Of a stretch of 64,000 nucleotides of DNA, positions 42,356 to 51,596 are shown one piece after another. Source of the DNA: Chitinophaga japonensis (GTDB taxonomy: Bacteria; Bacteroidota; Bacteroidia; Chitinophagales; Chitinophagaceae); the NCBI RefSeq assembly GCF_007830125.1, contig NZ_VLLG01000005.1:434001-498000 (forward strand), given 5' to 3'. Within the stretch, counting starts at the first letter, position 1. The number at the start of each line of letters is the position of its first letter. Made by a program: the position numbers and the translations under genes. Under the pieces are notes generated by a model. That model was not told the origin of the DNA and did no database searches. It saw only the letters and a program-made list of their open reading frames with translations.

Positions 42356-42937
42356 ATGTTAAAAATAGGCATTACGGGCGGTATAGGCTCCGGCAAAAGC
42401 ACGGTGTGCCGGATATTCGAGCTGCTGGGCATCCCGGTATACTATGCGGATGCGATGGCCAAAGAGATCATGAACCGGGACCCGGAGCTGAAAGCGCAGA
42501 TAAAACAGCATTTCGGGGAGGACATCTATGACAGCCAGGGCCTGCTGGACCGGCAGCGCCTGGGCGGCATCGTGTTCAGGGACCAGGCCAGGCTGCAATT
42601 GCTTAATTCCCTGGTGCACCCGGCCACCATCCGCGACTCCGAGCAGTGGGCCGCGCGGCAGCAGGCGCCCTATGTGCTGAAAGAGGCCGCCCTCCTGTTT
42701 GAGTCCGAAGCTTTTCACTACCTGGACAAGGTCATTGGCGTGTCCGCCCCGCAGCCCCTGCGCCTGCTCCGCGTAATGCAGCGGGACCAGGCAAGCCGGG
42801 AGGAAGTGCTGGCCCGCATGCACAAACAGATGGACGAGACCATCAAGATGCGCCTATGCGATTACGTGATCTATAACGACGAACAGCAGATGGTAATACC
42901 GCAGGTGCTGGCGTTGCATGAAAAGTTGACACACTAA
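42356..42937 (+). CDS. coaE: Dephospho-CoA kinase
   Basis: 193 aa P-loop kinase that phosphorylates dephospho-CoA, the last step of CoA synthesis. P-loop GITGGIGSGKST at residues 5-16; then YYADAMAKEIMN, VHPATIRDSEQWAARQ, APYVLKEAALLFE and the lid RMHKQMDE. It is followed 8 bp later by the SNF2 helicase gene, probably in one transcript. Confidence 0.95.
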   Translation: MLKIGITGGIGSGKSTVCRIFELLGIPVYYADAMAKEIMNRDPELKAQIKQHFGEDIYDSQGLLDRQRLGGIVFRDQARLQLLNSLVHPATIRDSEQWAARQQAPYVLKEAALLFESEAFHYLDKVIGVSAPQPLRLLRVMQRDQASREEVLARMHKQMDETIKMRLCDYVIYNDEQQMVIPQVLALHEKLTH

Positions 42938-42945
42938 AACGACTC

Positions 42946-45843
42946 ATGGCAGGAAAGAAAGACCCTTCAGGAAGAACCATTATTATGACGGAAGGCAGCG
43001 GCAAGCAGGCGGTAACGCCGGTGCTGCTGCTGGAACTGGATGCCGCCGCTGTGCCGGCGGTGAAGATCAGCGCGGGACTGATCAGGACCGTGCACGATGA
43101 ACGTAAATGCCAGCGCATGCCGCTGCAGGACAAAAAATCCCTTTCCATTTTCAATACCCTGCCCCCCGGCGTACAGCACCTGCTGCTGCCCTGCACGCAG
43201 GAAGCCATGGTGCACAAGGAGCTGCAACTGAAGGAGAAATTCCTGGCCGCGCCGGTGAAGGAACAAACCCTGCAGCAATATATCCAGGAGGGCATGGCCC
43301 AGTACCTGTACCATACGCTGCAGCAACTGCGCCCCCTGGCCCCGCTCCTGCCCTGGTACTGCCAGGTAACGGAACAGTCCCTGGAAAAAAGGATACGCCC
43401 GGTAACGGTCAACAACTATGCGCCACTGCTTTCCTTTGAGCTGGTGCGCACGCCCGGCGGCATACTGCGGCTGCTGGCCATGGTAACGGTGAACGGGCAA
43501 TCCTGGCCCCTCTCCGAGTTTGAGCAGTACGGTTTCCTGCTGCGCAGCCGGGGCGAGCTGTTCATCCTCTCCCCTGCAGACGCCCGCACGCTGGAGCAAT
43601 TCCCCCAGGGCTACCGCGATGTGCCGCGGGCGCAGGAAGGCGCCTTTTTGCAGCATACCCTGCCGGCGCTGGCGGAGCGCTATCCGGTGAATAAAAACAT
43701 CCTGCTCAGCAAAGAAGAGGTGGACGCGCCTCCCGAATGCAATATCTGGCTCAGCGAGCTGAATAAAAATTTCCTGATGCTGCGCATACAGTGGCAGTAC
43801 GACCGGTTTACCGTGGAGGATGATACCCCGGACGCTACCGTATGGATCACCGAAGGCGATACCCAGTATGAGATCAAGCGGCGCCCGGAAGCGGAAAAGG
43901 AGATCAGCGCCTTTGTGAGGGGCCTGCACCCGCGCTTTGCCCAGCAGCGCAACGGGTATTTTTACCTGTCCTTTGCCGAAGCCGAAAAAAGCCAGTGGCT
44001 GGTGAAGTGCTACCGCAAGCTCACGGACCGCAACATAGGCGTATACGGCATGGACGAGCTGCAGCATTTCCGCTACAACACGCATATACCGGTAATGGAC
44101 ATACGCTGGCACAGCCAGGCAAAGGACCGGCTGGACCTGGATGTAAAAGTGCTGTACGGCGACCTGTCCGTGCCGCTTGCAGACATACAGAAAGCGCTGC
44201 TGCACCGGCAGCCCCACCTGTTGTTGAAAGACGGCACCATCGGCATCATACCGGAGGAGTGGCAGCAAAAATATGCGCTGCTCTGGAAGCTGGGACAAGT
44301 GCACAAGGACCAGCTACGCCTGTCCAACCTGCATTTTACGCTGGTACAGGAAATACTGGACTCACCGGCTGCCACCACACGGGAAAGCATCCGGGAAAAA
44401 TGGGAGCGCCTGCAGCAGCAGCATTTTGCCGTGCCGGCGGAGATCAATGCCCGGCTGCGCGACTATCAGCAGGCCGGCTTCGCCTGGATGTGCCTCCTCG
44501 ATGAAATGCAGTGGGGCGGCTGCCTGGCGGACGACATGGGCCTGGGCAAAACCCTGCAGACCATCACCTTTTTACAGCATGTATGCAATAAATATCCCGG
44601 CGAAACGCACCTGGTGGTATGTCCTACCTCGCTGATCTACAACTGGGAAAGCGAGCTGCAGAAGTTTGCGCCCGGCCTGCGCTACACTATTTACCACGGC
44701 CCCAGCCGCAGCTTTGACGAAGCACAGTGGCAGGAGCAGCAATTGATCATTACCAGCTACGGCACCGTGCGCAGCGACGCGGACATCTTTTCCCGCTTCG
44801 TGTTCGGCTACGTGGTGCTGGATGAAAGCCAGGTGATCAAGAATCCCGCTTCGCTCACCACCAGGGCTCTGCAGGTGCTGCAAAGCCGGAACCGGCTGAT
44901 CCTCAGCGGTACGCCTATCCAGAACAACACCATGGACCTGTATGCGCAGATGCACTTTGCCAACCCGGGCCTGCTGGGCAACCAGCACTTCTTTAAAACG
45001 GAATTTGCATTACCCATTGACAAATATTCGGACGGCGGCAAAGCGGCGGACCTGCGCAGGCTCATCTATCCCTTCCTGCTGCGCCGTACCAAGGAACAGA
45101 TCGCCAAAGACCTGCCGGACAAAACAGAGATCGTCATGTGGTGCGAGATGGGTAACGAACAGCGGCAGGTATACAACCAGGTAAAAGCGCTGTACAAGGA
45201 AAAATTGTTGAGCCGCATACAGGAGGAAGGCATGGCCGCCAGCGCCATCTACATCCTGGAAGGCCTTACCCGCCTGCGGCAGATCTGCAATGCCCCGCAA
45301 CTGGTGCCGGAGCACGCCGGCGGCAGCACCAGCTCTGTAAAACTGGATGAGCTGATGCGGGAGATCAGTGAGAACACCGGGACGCACAAGGTGCTGGTAT
45401 TCTCCCAGTTCACCAGCATGCTGCAGCTCATTGCGCAGGCCATGGACACGGAGGGCATTCCCTACCTGTACCTGGATGGCGGCACGAAAGCGGACACCCG
45501 CCAGCAACTGGTATCACAATTCCAGCAGGACGAAGAGCTGCGCGTGTTCCTGATCAGCCTCAAGGCCGGTGGCGTGGGCCTGACCCTCACCGCCGCCGAT
45601 TATGTGTACCTGGTAGATCCCTGGTGGAACCCCGCAGCGGAGCAGCAGGCTATCGACCGCACGCACCGCATTGGCCAGCAGAACAAGGTATTTGCCTACA
45701 AGATGATCTGTAAGGACAGCGTGGAAGAGAAGATACTGGCGCTGCAGCAGCGCAAGCAAATGATCGCTGATGACCTGATCAGCGAGGAAACCGGGTTTAT
45801 GAAGAAGCTGACGGAGGAGGATATAGCGTTCCTGTTTGATTAA
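42946..45843 (+). CDS. SNF2-family DEAD/DEAH-box helicase
   Basis: 965 aa. The N-terminal ~480 residues are a family-specific domain; the SNF2 ATPase core starts near RLRDYQQAGFAWMCLLDEMQWGGCLADDMGLGKTLQTITFLQH (motif I), has VLDESQVIKN as motif II (DESQ instead of DEAH), LSGTPIQNN as motif III and the helicase C half with LVFSQFTSMLQLI, GGVGLTLTAADYVYLVDPWWNPAAEQQAIDRTHRIGQ. A dsDNA translocase; substrate unknown. Solitary bacterial SNF2 proteins like this are common in Bacteroidota and are not by themselves evidence of a defence system. Confidence 0.92.
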   Translation: MAGKKDPSGRTIIMTEGSGKQAVTPVLLLELDAAAVPAVKISAGLIRTVHDERKCQRMPLQDKKSLSIFNTLPPGVQHLLLPCTQEAMVHKELQLKEKFLAAPVKEQTLQQYIQEGMAQYLYHTLQQLRPLAPLLPWYCQVTEQSLEKRIRPVTVNNYAPLLSFELVRTPGGILRLLAMVTVNGQSWPLSEFEQYGFLLRSRGELFILSPADARTLEQFPQGYRDVPRAQEGAFLQHTLPALAERYPVNKNILLSKEEVDAPPECNIWLSELNKNFLMLRIQWQYDRFTVEDDTPDATVWITEGDTQYEIKRRPEAEKEISAFVRGLHPRFAQQRNGYFYLSFAEAEKSQWLVKCYRKLTDRNIGVYGMDELQHFRYNTHIPVMDIRWHSQAKDRLDLDVKVLYGDLSVPLADIQKALLHRQPHLLLKDGTIGIIPEEWQQKYALLWKLGQVHKDQLRLSNLHFTLVQEILDSPAATTRESIREKWERLQQQHFAVPAEINARLRDYQQAGFAWMCLLDEMQWGGCLADDMGLGKTLQTITFLQHVCNKYPGETHLVVCPTSLIYNWESELQKFAPGLRYTIYHGPSRSFDEAQWQEQQLIITSYGTVRSDADIFSRFVFGYVVLDESQVIKNPASLTTRALQVLQSRNRLILSGTPIQNNTMDLYAQMHFANPGLLGNQHFFKTEFALPIDKYSDGGKAADLRRLIYPFLLRRTKEQIAKDLPDKTEIVMWCEMGNEQRQVYNQVKALYKEKLLSRIQEEGMAASAIYILEGLTRLRQICNAPQLVPEHAGGSTSSVKLDELMREISENTGTHKVLVFSQFTSMLQLIAQAMDTEGIPYLYLDGGTKADTRQQLVSQFQQDEELRVFLISLKAGGVGLTLTAADYVYLVDPWWNPAAEQQAIDRTHRIGQQNKVFAYKMICKDSVEEKILALQQRKQMIADDLISEETGFMKKLTEEDIAFLFD

Positions 45844-45896
45844 TGTGCCGGTGTGCTGATATGCGCATACGCACACCAGCACATCAGCACACCTTA
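45842..45896. repeat. Heptad inverted repeat, family E copy 3
   Basis: Left arm 45842-45868 (GTGCCGG, TGTGCTG, ATATGCG) and right arm 45869-45896 (ACACCAG, CACATCA, GCACACC). It exactly spans from the stop codon of the helicase to the stop of the convergent small gene. Confidence 0.85.
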
Positions 45897-46166
45897 TTCC
45901 GAAACGAACTTGAAGAACCTGCTCTCCTTCCCCCCTGCCGTCTCGTCCTGGTACAGGAACTTCAGGTGTTTCTGGTCAAACTTCTCGAAAAATTCTTCCC
46001 AGGATATTTCTTCCAGGCTGTCTTCCCCGCTGTAGCCGGGGAAATTGATGCGCAGGATGCCTGCTTCCTCCTTGCTGCCGGTGCTTTTTACCGTTGCCGG
46101 CTTCCCGCCGCGCTCCTCCGCCCATTTGCGGATCACGTTATGATCTGTTGTGCTTAAAGATGCCAT
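45894..46166 (-). CDS. Small conserved cytoplasmic protein of unknown function
   Basis: 90 aa from MASLSTTDHNVIRKWAEERGGKPATVK. Continues with GILRINFPGYSGEDSLEEISWEEFFEKFDQKHLKFLYQDE. The sequence is recognisable as a widespread short bacterial family, sometimes labelled as glucan-branching-enzyme-related, but without experimental basis. I start at 46166 because the upstream extension of the frame shows no family features. No partner gene is evident. Confidence 0.8.
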   Translation of the reverse strand: MASLSTTDHNVIRKWAEERGGKPATVKSTGSKEEAGILRINFPGYSGEDSLEEISWEEFFEKFDQKHLKFLYQDETAGGKESRFFKFVSE

Positions 46167-46358
46167 AATTACCTCCTTGTTTTTATGGTATATCTCCCTA
46201 AAAATGTGTGCCATACCATACGCCGGGCGGCCTGGCCAAAACTTTGGGACGGTAATTGCAGCAAAGCGGTGGCAGGGGGCAACAGGATGATGAAATTTGG
46301 CCACGCTTTAATTATATCTTTAATTTGCAGTATTTTATAGGATCAAAATATTTTATTT

Positions 46359-47510
46359 ATGTCATTATCAACCAGGAAAACGGTATTATGCTACATCTTC
46401 ATGCTGATAATGATAGGCAGCCGCTTGCAGGCTACCGGTGGCGAACGCCAGGCAGGAGCCGGTTTACAGGAAGACACCGGCAGCCACAGCAAAGCGACGG
46501 ACTTCCACATCAGGCGCGGCACGAATGTAAGCCACTGGTTATCGCAGAGCATTCTACAGGGCAATGACCGCGTTAACTACTTCACGGAAAAAGATGTTAT
46601 TTACCTCGCCAACCATGGTTTTGACCACATACGTTTACCCATAGACGAAGAAGAGCTGTGGAATATGCAGCAGGAAAAAGTACGCTCCTCCTTCCAGTTG
46701 CTGCACCAGGCCATGCAATGGTGCTACCTGCATCACCTGAAAGTGGTGATAGACCTGCATACCTTGCGCAGCCGGCACTATCATACCAAGGAAAAGCCTT
46801 TGTGGAACGACCCGGAAGCCCGGGAGCGCTTCCTGCAATGCTGGCGGGAGTTGAGCGGGGAATTGAAAAGATACCCGGTATCCATGCTGGCCTACGAATT
46901 GCTGAATGAGCCGCTGGCAGACAGCGCCGAACAGTGGAACGAGCTGCTGGCCGAGGGCATAGCGGTAATACGGGAACGGGAGCCCCGGCGCGTGATCGTG
47001 ATCAGCAATAACGGGAAGCATGACCTGGGCAGCTTTGACGGGTTGCGGGTACCGGCAGGCGATCCCAACATCCTGCTCAGCTTTCATTACTACAACCCGC
47101 TGATTCTCACCTTTCACCTGGCCCGCGGCTTCCGGTTTGATGACTACAACGGCCCGGTGCATTACCCGGGACCTACCGTCACCCAAAAGGAAATGGACGC
47201 CGAGCCGGCCACCATCCGCAACCTGATCACAGGCAGCACAAAGCCCTACAACCGGGAGGTGATACAATCACAACTGCAGCCTGCCCTGCAGGCCGCCAAA
47301 CGGCTGCAACTACCCCTGTATTGCGGGGAATGGGGCTGCCTGAACACCGTGCCCAAAAGAGACCGGCTGCGTTGGTACAAAGACGTGAGGCGCGTGCTGG
47401 AAGACAATAACATCGCCTGGAGCAACTGGGACTACAAAAGCAAGGGATTCGGGTTTATGGGGGAAGACGGAGAAGTGGACAAAAGCCTGTTAAGAGCACT
47501 GGTAAAGTAA
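46359..47510 (+). CDS. Secreted glycoside hydrolase family 5 protein
   Basis: 383 aa; N-terminal signal segment (MSLSTRKTVLCYIFMLIMIGS). A GH5 TIM barrel: GTNVSHWLSQ, HIRLPID, VVIDLH, acid/base Glu in YELLNEP (E184), SFHYYNPLILTF, and nucleophile Glu in LYCGEWGC (E324). This fits cellulase/exoglucanase-like GH5 members; the sugar is not deducible. It is monocistronic and not part of a polysaccharide utilisation locus here. Confidence 0.9.
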   Translation: MSLSTRKTVLCYIFMLIMIGSRLQATGGERQAGAGLQEDTGSHSKATDFHIRRGTNVSHWLSQSILQGNDRVNYFTEKDVIYLANHGFDHIRLPIDEEELWNMQQEKVRSSFQLLHQAMQWCYLHHLKVVIDLHTLRSRHYHTKEKPLWNDPEARERFLQCWRELSGELKRYPVSMLAYELLNEPLADSAEQWNELLAEGIAVIREREPRRVIVISNNGKHDLGSFDGLRVPAGDPNILLSFHYYNPLILTFHLARGFRFDDYNGPVHYPGPTVTQKEMDAEPATIRNLITGSTKPYNREVIQSQLQPALQAAKRLQLPLYCGEWGCLNTVPKRDRLRWYKDVRRVLEDNNIAWSNWDYKSKGFGFMGEDGEVDKSLLRALVK

Positions 47511-47665
47511 AAGCAGGCGCCCAAAAGCTAAAAAGGACAAATCCGCTCCATATACAAGACCGAAAAATGAAAGGGGTTGTACTATTTCCTCCCATCATTT
47601 TTTTATCATTTTCATTTTCATTCATTTATTTCTCATTATGAACGAGATAGCAACACTTTTTTCCC

Positions 47666-47673
47666 TACATTTG
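47666..47673 (+). promoter_or_regulatory. -7 box in the 340-bp leader of the second ECF sigma gene
   Basis: TACATTTG fits the -7 consensus and would give a leader of about 170 nt. The rest of 47511-47850 is T-rich and shows nothing else recognisable. Confidence 0.45.
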
Positions 47674-47850
47674 ACTTATTAGATTGTCATTTTCCTGTAG
47701 AGAGGCATTAGAATAATATCAACCAACAGTAACCATTATCGTAAATGTCCGGGGGGAGAGCAGCGTTATGATCCGCTGATTCCGGCTGCGCCGCCACGTT
47801 TGTCACTCCCAGGCGTTGACCATTATCTTTTAAACGTAGGAACAAAATAA

Positions 47851-48402
47851 ATGCAGATGCCATCGTTCACAGATGATATCCTTTTATTACGACACCTGAA
47901 AACCGGCGACCCCAGGGCTTTTGAAACCTTCTTTCAAAAATACCGCATGGCAGCCATGGTAACCGCAATGGCCATCCTGAACAGCGAAGCCGCCGCCAAG
48001 GACCTGGTGCAGGAATTCTTTACGGATTTCTGGCAGAAACGGCTGTACCGGTATGTAAACCGTTCCCTGCATGGATTTGTAGTGCAGGCGGTGAAGAACA
48101 AATGCATCAACCAGCTCAGTAAGGAAGATACGCGCCGCCGGCGCATGCAGGCAATGACACTGTTCGATGAAGGGATCACCTGGCCCGATAACCGGCTGGA
48201 GCGGCAGGAACTGCGCAGCGAAGTATCCGGGCTCCTGCAGCGTGTATTATCGCCTGTCACTTTAAAGGTGGTGCAACTGGCCTATATGGACGGCAAAAGC
48301 CGCAAAGAAATCGCCGCTGAAATGGGCACCAGTCCTAATACAGTACGCAACCAACTGGTACAGGGACTGAAGATCTTACGGAAAAATATACGGCGGTCAT
48401 AG
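47851..48402 (+). CDS. ECF RNA polymerase sigma factor (FecI-type)
   Basis: 183 aa. Region 2: ILLLRHLKTGDPRAFETFFQKYRMAAMVTAMAILNSEAAAKDLVQEFFTDFW; region 4: LSPVTLKVVQLAYMDGKSRKEIAAEMGTSPNTVRNQLVQGLKILRKNI. It is the FecI-like type that in Bacteroidota is paired with FecR-like anti-sigma factors and normally controls a SusC/SusD operon. Followed by two FecR-family genes on the same strand. Confidence 0.93.
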   Translation: MQMPSFTDDILLLRHLKTGDPRAFETFFQKYRMAAMVTAMAILNSEAAAKDLVQEFFTDFWQKRLYRYVNRSLHGFVVQAVKNKCINQLSKEDTRRRRMQAMTLFDEGITWPDNRLERQELRSEVSGLLQRVLSPVTLKVVQLAYMDGKSRKEIAAEMGTSPNTVRNQLVQGLKILRKNIRRS

Positions 48403-48446
48403 TCCGCCTCCCCGCTGCAATCTGTCTTGTATAGAAAAAAAACGGT

Positions 48447-49646
48447 ATGGCCTCCCGGATGGACCCTGACTATATTTTCTGGATGATGATCCAACGGCTT
48501 ACCGGCACCCTGGACCGGGAGGATGCGCAATACCTTAACCGGCTGCTGGAGCGGGACCCTTCCGTAAGGGATACCTGGCATCGACTGCTGGACCGCTTTT
48601 CCGCCGAGGATATTGCCGGCCATATGATGCGGTTTAACCAGGAAGCGTACTGGCAGGACATGCAACTGCCCGAGCACCTGCCTGCACGCAGCAGGCGTTC
48701 CTTCCTGCCCGTGAGCAGGGTATGGGCATGGGCAGCCATATTGATCGTGCTTGCGGGAGCCGGTGGATATCTCTTTTTTAATACCCGCAGTAGCCGCCAG
48801 GCTGCCGGAGCATCCCGGCCCACAACCACCATCCCGGCAGGCGCGGTACAACTGGAGCTGGCCGGTGGCCCGGTGATAGACCTGTCCGTACCCGGCGAGG
48901 CCATACAGGCCGGTGGAGTAATACTACATGCCACCTCCGGAAGCCTGGCTTATACAGCCACAGATCCGGCCCTGCCTGCAGCCAGCGGGAACAATATCCT
49001 GCGGGTACCGGCCGGCTGCGATTACCAACTGGTATTATCCGACGGCACCCAGGTATGGCTGAATGCCGCCACCGAGATACGTTTCCCGTTTACCTTCACC
49101 GGTCCCACCCGGGAGATCACCCTGAACGGGGAAGCTTATTTAAAGGTGGCGCAGGACGCCGGCCGGCCGTTCATCGTGCATACGCCCCGCAGCGCCGTAC
49201 AGGTACTGGGCACCGAGTTCAATGTAAACACCTACGATACCGGCCAGGTAAAAGTGGCGCTGGTAGCGGGCGCTGTTAAACTGCAGGCAGCAGCAGCAGC
49301 AGTGATCATCACGCCGGGCCAGGAGGCCGTATACACGACCCGGAGAAAAGGGATCACCATACAGGGATTTGACGAGGAGGAAGCGCTGAGCTGGCGGCAG
49401 GGCATTTACTGCTTTAACGACGCCACCATTGCGGAAATGTGCCGGGTATTGCCCAGGTGGTACGGCATCCCGGTAGTGCTGGACGATGCCGCGCTTGCAC
49501 AGCGGCGTTTCCAGGGCGTCCTGGAACGGCGCAAGCCCGTTACCGTATTCCTGGACCTGTTGAAAGAGCTGCACATACTGGATCATTATTTTGATGAGGA
49601 AGGGACCCTGCACCTGGTGCAACCGGGCCCCGCACCATCCTCTTAA
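48447..49646 (+). CDS. FecR-family transmembrane anti-sigma protein, first copy
   Basis: 399 aa. Cytoplasmic sigma-binding part (residues 1-85), one transmembrane helix (VWAWAAILIVLAGAGGYLFF, ~92-111), periplasmic FecR domain (RVPAGCDYQLVLSDGTQVWLNAATEIRFPFTFTGPTREITLNGEAYLKVAQDAGRPFIVHTPRSAVQVLGTEFNVNTYD) and a C-terminal DUF4974 domain (RFQGVLERRKPVTVFLDLLKELHILDHYFDEEGTLHL). It probably senses an outer-membrane receptor and holds or releases the ECF sigma upstream of it (44 bp away). Confidence 0.92.
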   Translation: MASRMDPDYIFWMMIQRLTGTLDREDAQYLNRLLERDPSVRDTWHRLLDRFSAEDIAGHMMRFNQEAYWQDMQLPEHLPARSRRSFLPVSRVWAWAAILIVLAGAGGYLFFNTRSSRQAAGASRPTTTIPAGAVQLELAGGPVIDLSVPGEAIQAGGVILHATSGSLAYTATDPALPAASGNNILRVPAGCDYQLVLSDGTQVWLNAATEIRFPFTFTGPTREITLNGEAYLKVAQDAGRPFIVHTPRSAVQVLGTEFNVNTYDTGQVKVALVAGAVKLQAAAAAVIITPGQEAVYTTRRKGITIQGFDEEEALSWRQGIYCFNDATIAEMCRVLPRWYGIPVVLDDAALAQRRFQGVLERRKPVTVFLDLLKELHILDHYFDEEGTLHLVQPGPAPSS

Positions 49647-49844
49647 AAAATATACACCATGACGATCATTGCCTGGTGTTTCACCAGCCTGAAGAGCGGT
49701 TATTTGTCCCCGGTCTATACTTATGGTACCATGCACTCAAAAAGATTGCACCTATACGTTACCACTAAGCACCAGCCCCAGGAGCAATAGCTGTCCGCGT
49801 TCATCCATAGCACAACGGGGGCCTTCATCATTACATCCTAAAAC

Positions 49845-50939
49845 ATGCACATGATGTCTTATTTCAATCCCGATGAATTTATAGAGCTGCTGGTTAAATA
49901 TCATGACGGCCAGGCAAGCCGGAAGGAGGTGTTGTTTGTGGAACGGCAGCTTAAGGAGAGCGACCTGGCCCGCAACTTATGGGAAGATGTACAGGCGACC
50001 TTTGCAGAAGAGGACGCGGAAGCTGCAGCCGCCCGGCAGCAGCAGCGCAGGCGTTACCGTCCTTACTGGCTGGCCGCCGCCGCCATCGTACTGCTGCTGA
50101 TAGCCGGCGACAGTATATTTGTACACTTCCGGCAGCAACAGCGGACGCCGGTAACAGTTGATGCCCCCAAAACCGCTGTCCTGCAGTTGGCTGATGGGCA
50201 AATGATCCCGCTGGAACGGCAGGCCGGCCGGCTGGCAGACGCCGCCCGCAGCGTGTACGCCATTCCTGGCATACCGGCGGGCTATACATCCGGGCCGCAT
50301 GCGCAGGAGCTCAATACCCTGTCCGTTCCCAAAGGATATACCTATGCCCTGCTGCTCCCTGACAGCACTGCGGTATACATCAATGCCGCCACGGACATCC
50401 GGTTTCCATTCCGGTACAATGCGCAGCGGCGGGAAGTGCATATAGCTGGTGAAGCTTATTTTGAGATAGCCCCCGACGCCACACGCCCGTTCATTGTACA
50501 TACGCAGCAGGCGGACATCATTGCCCTGGGCACTTCCTTTAACGTGAACACCTATGATAACGGGCTGCGGGCTTCCCTGCTGACCGGCGCCGTAGTGATC
50601 ATGGAGAAAAACAAAATGGTGCAGCTATCGCCCGGGCAGGTAGCCATCAAGGACCCCTCCACCGGATCGCTGGTGGTAGACACTTTCAGGAACGATACGC
50701 TGCCCACCTGGATGGATGGACGATATTACTTCAATAACAAGACCCTGCAGGAAGTATGCCGCACCGCGGAAAGGCTGTATGATATAACCATCATATTTGA
50801 CAAAGCGGAGATCGCGCAATACCGCTATACCGGCGCAATCCATCAAAAGCGACCGGTAGCCGTGTTTGTGAAGAACATTGGCGGGCCGAATAAGATAGAT
50901 TATTACTTTGACAAGCAGGGAAAGTTGCATTTAAGATAG
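49845..50939 (+). CDS. FecR-family transmembrane anti-sigma protein, second copy
   Basis: 364 aa, same layout as the preceding gene: N-terminal helical part, transmembrane helix (YWLAAAAIVLLLIAGDSIFVHF, ~70-91), FecR domain (SVPKGYTYALLLPDSTAVYINAATDIRFPFRYNAQRREVHIAGEAYFEIA) and DUF4974 (YTGAIHQKRPVAVFVKNIGGPNKIDYYF). ATG codons at 49851 and 49854 are alternative starts. A 198-bp gap separates it from the first copy. No sigma factor of its own is present and no SusC gene follows on the plus strand. Confidence 0.92.
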   Translation: MHMMSYFNPDEFIELLVKYHDGQASRKEVLFVERQLKESDLARNLWEDVQATFAEEDAEAAAARQQQRRRYRPYWLAAAAIVLLLIAGDSIFVHFRQQQRTPVTVDAPKTAVLQLADGQMIPLERQAGRLADAARSVYAIPGIPAGYTSGPHAQELNTLSVPKGYTYALLLPDSTAVYINAATDIRFPFRYNAQRREVHIAGEAYFEIAPDATRPFIVHTQQADIIALGTSFNVNTYDNGLRASLLTGAVVIMEKNKMVQLSPGQVAIKDPSTGSLVVDTFRNDTLPTWMDGRYYFNNKTLQEVCRTAERLYDITIIFDKAEIAQYRYTGAIHQKRPVAVFVKNIGGPNKIDYYFDKQGKLHLR

Positions 50940-51221
50940 CGTCTCTCATCCACCTACTGCCCCTGCATATTAAGAAATTGTTAACCCCTTTTCTCTCCCA
51001 TTGCATTATGGAAGGGGACAACTAAATTGTACAATCGTTTGAAATTAGCTGTCCTCAAATAGCCATGCAAACCATATGAAAAGAGATGCGCCCCTGTCTT
51101 TTTATCCTTTCGTTCATGAGCGTCCTGTCGTACGGACATGGATAAACTCCGGCATCTGTTTATCATTGCGCATTACCACCGGTAACAGCATCGCGTCACT
51201 CCTAAATAAAACTGCCGCCTG

Positions 51222-51596
51222 ATGGAATTCCGCGCCAACAATCCCGGTGAGATGGATGACAAGCTGGTATTTACCCGCCTGGAAGTGGAGAAACTGCACC
51301 ATGTAAAGCATTACATTGACAACAACCTGGAGGCCAGGCTAACCATTCCCCTGTTGTCCAAACAATTTCATATCGGCACTACCCACCTGAAGCAGGGATT
51401 CCGTAAATACTTCGGAAGCACGGTATACCAGTACATCCTGCGGCAGCGGATGGAAACCGCCAAACAACTGCTGGCTAAAGGACAACGGGTACGGCAGGTA
51501 GCGGCGGACACGGGTTATTCACTAACGGGATTCTCCAAAGTGTTTAAGAACTATACAGGGATATCCCCGATAGCATACCGGAACAGCACACGCTGA
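51222..51596 (+). CDS. AraC-type DNA-binding protein without sensor domain
   Basis: 124 aa. Almost the whole protein is one AraC/XylS double helix-turn-helix domain: KLHHVKHYIDNNLEARLTIPLLSKQFHIGTTHLKQGFRKYFGSTVYQYILRQRMETAKQLLAKGQRVRQVAADTGYSLTGFSKVFKNYTGISPIAYR (first HTH about residues 43-64, second about 92-113). No ligand-binding domain is present. Its target is unknown; it lies between the FecR cassette and the AT-rich accessory cluster. Confidence 0.88.
   Translation: MEFRANNPGEMDDKLVFTRLEVEKLHHVKHYIDNNLEARLTIPLLSKQFHIGTTHLKQGFRKYFGSTVYQYILRQRMETAKQLLAKGQRVRQVAADTGYSLTGFSKVFKNYTGISPIAYRNSTR

Noticed and set aside
42946..45843. SNF2 helicase as part of a defence island
   Set aside because: It lies directly behind coaE among housekeeping genes, and no nuclease, methylase or other defence gene is nearby.
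49660..49794. Short open frame between the two FecR genes
   Set aside because: No coding features; probably chance.
51076..51222. 48-codon open frame whose TGA overlaps the ATG of the AraC-like gene
   Set aside because: The overlap could mean coupling, but the peptide has no recognisable features and such short frames are common by chance.
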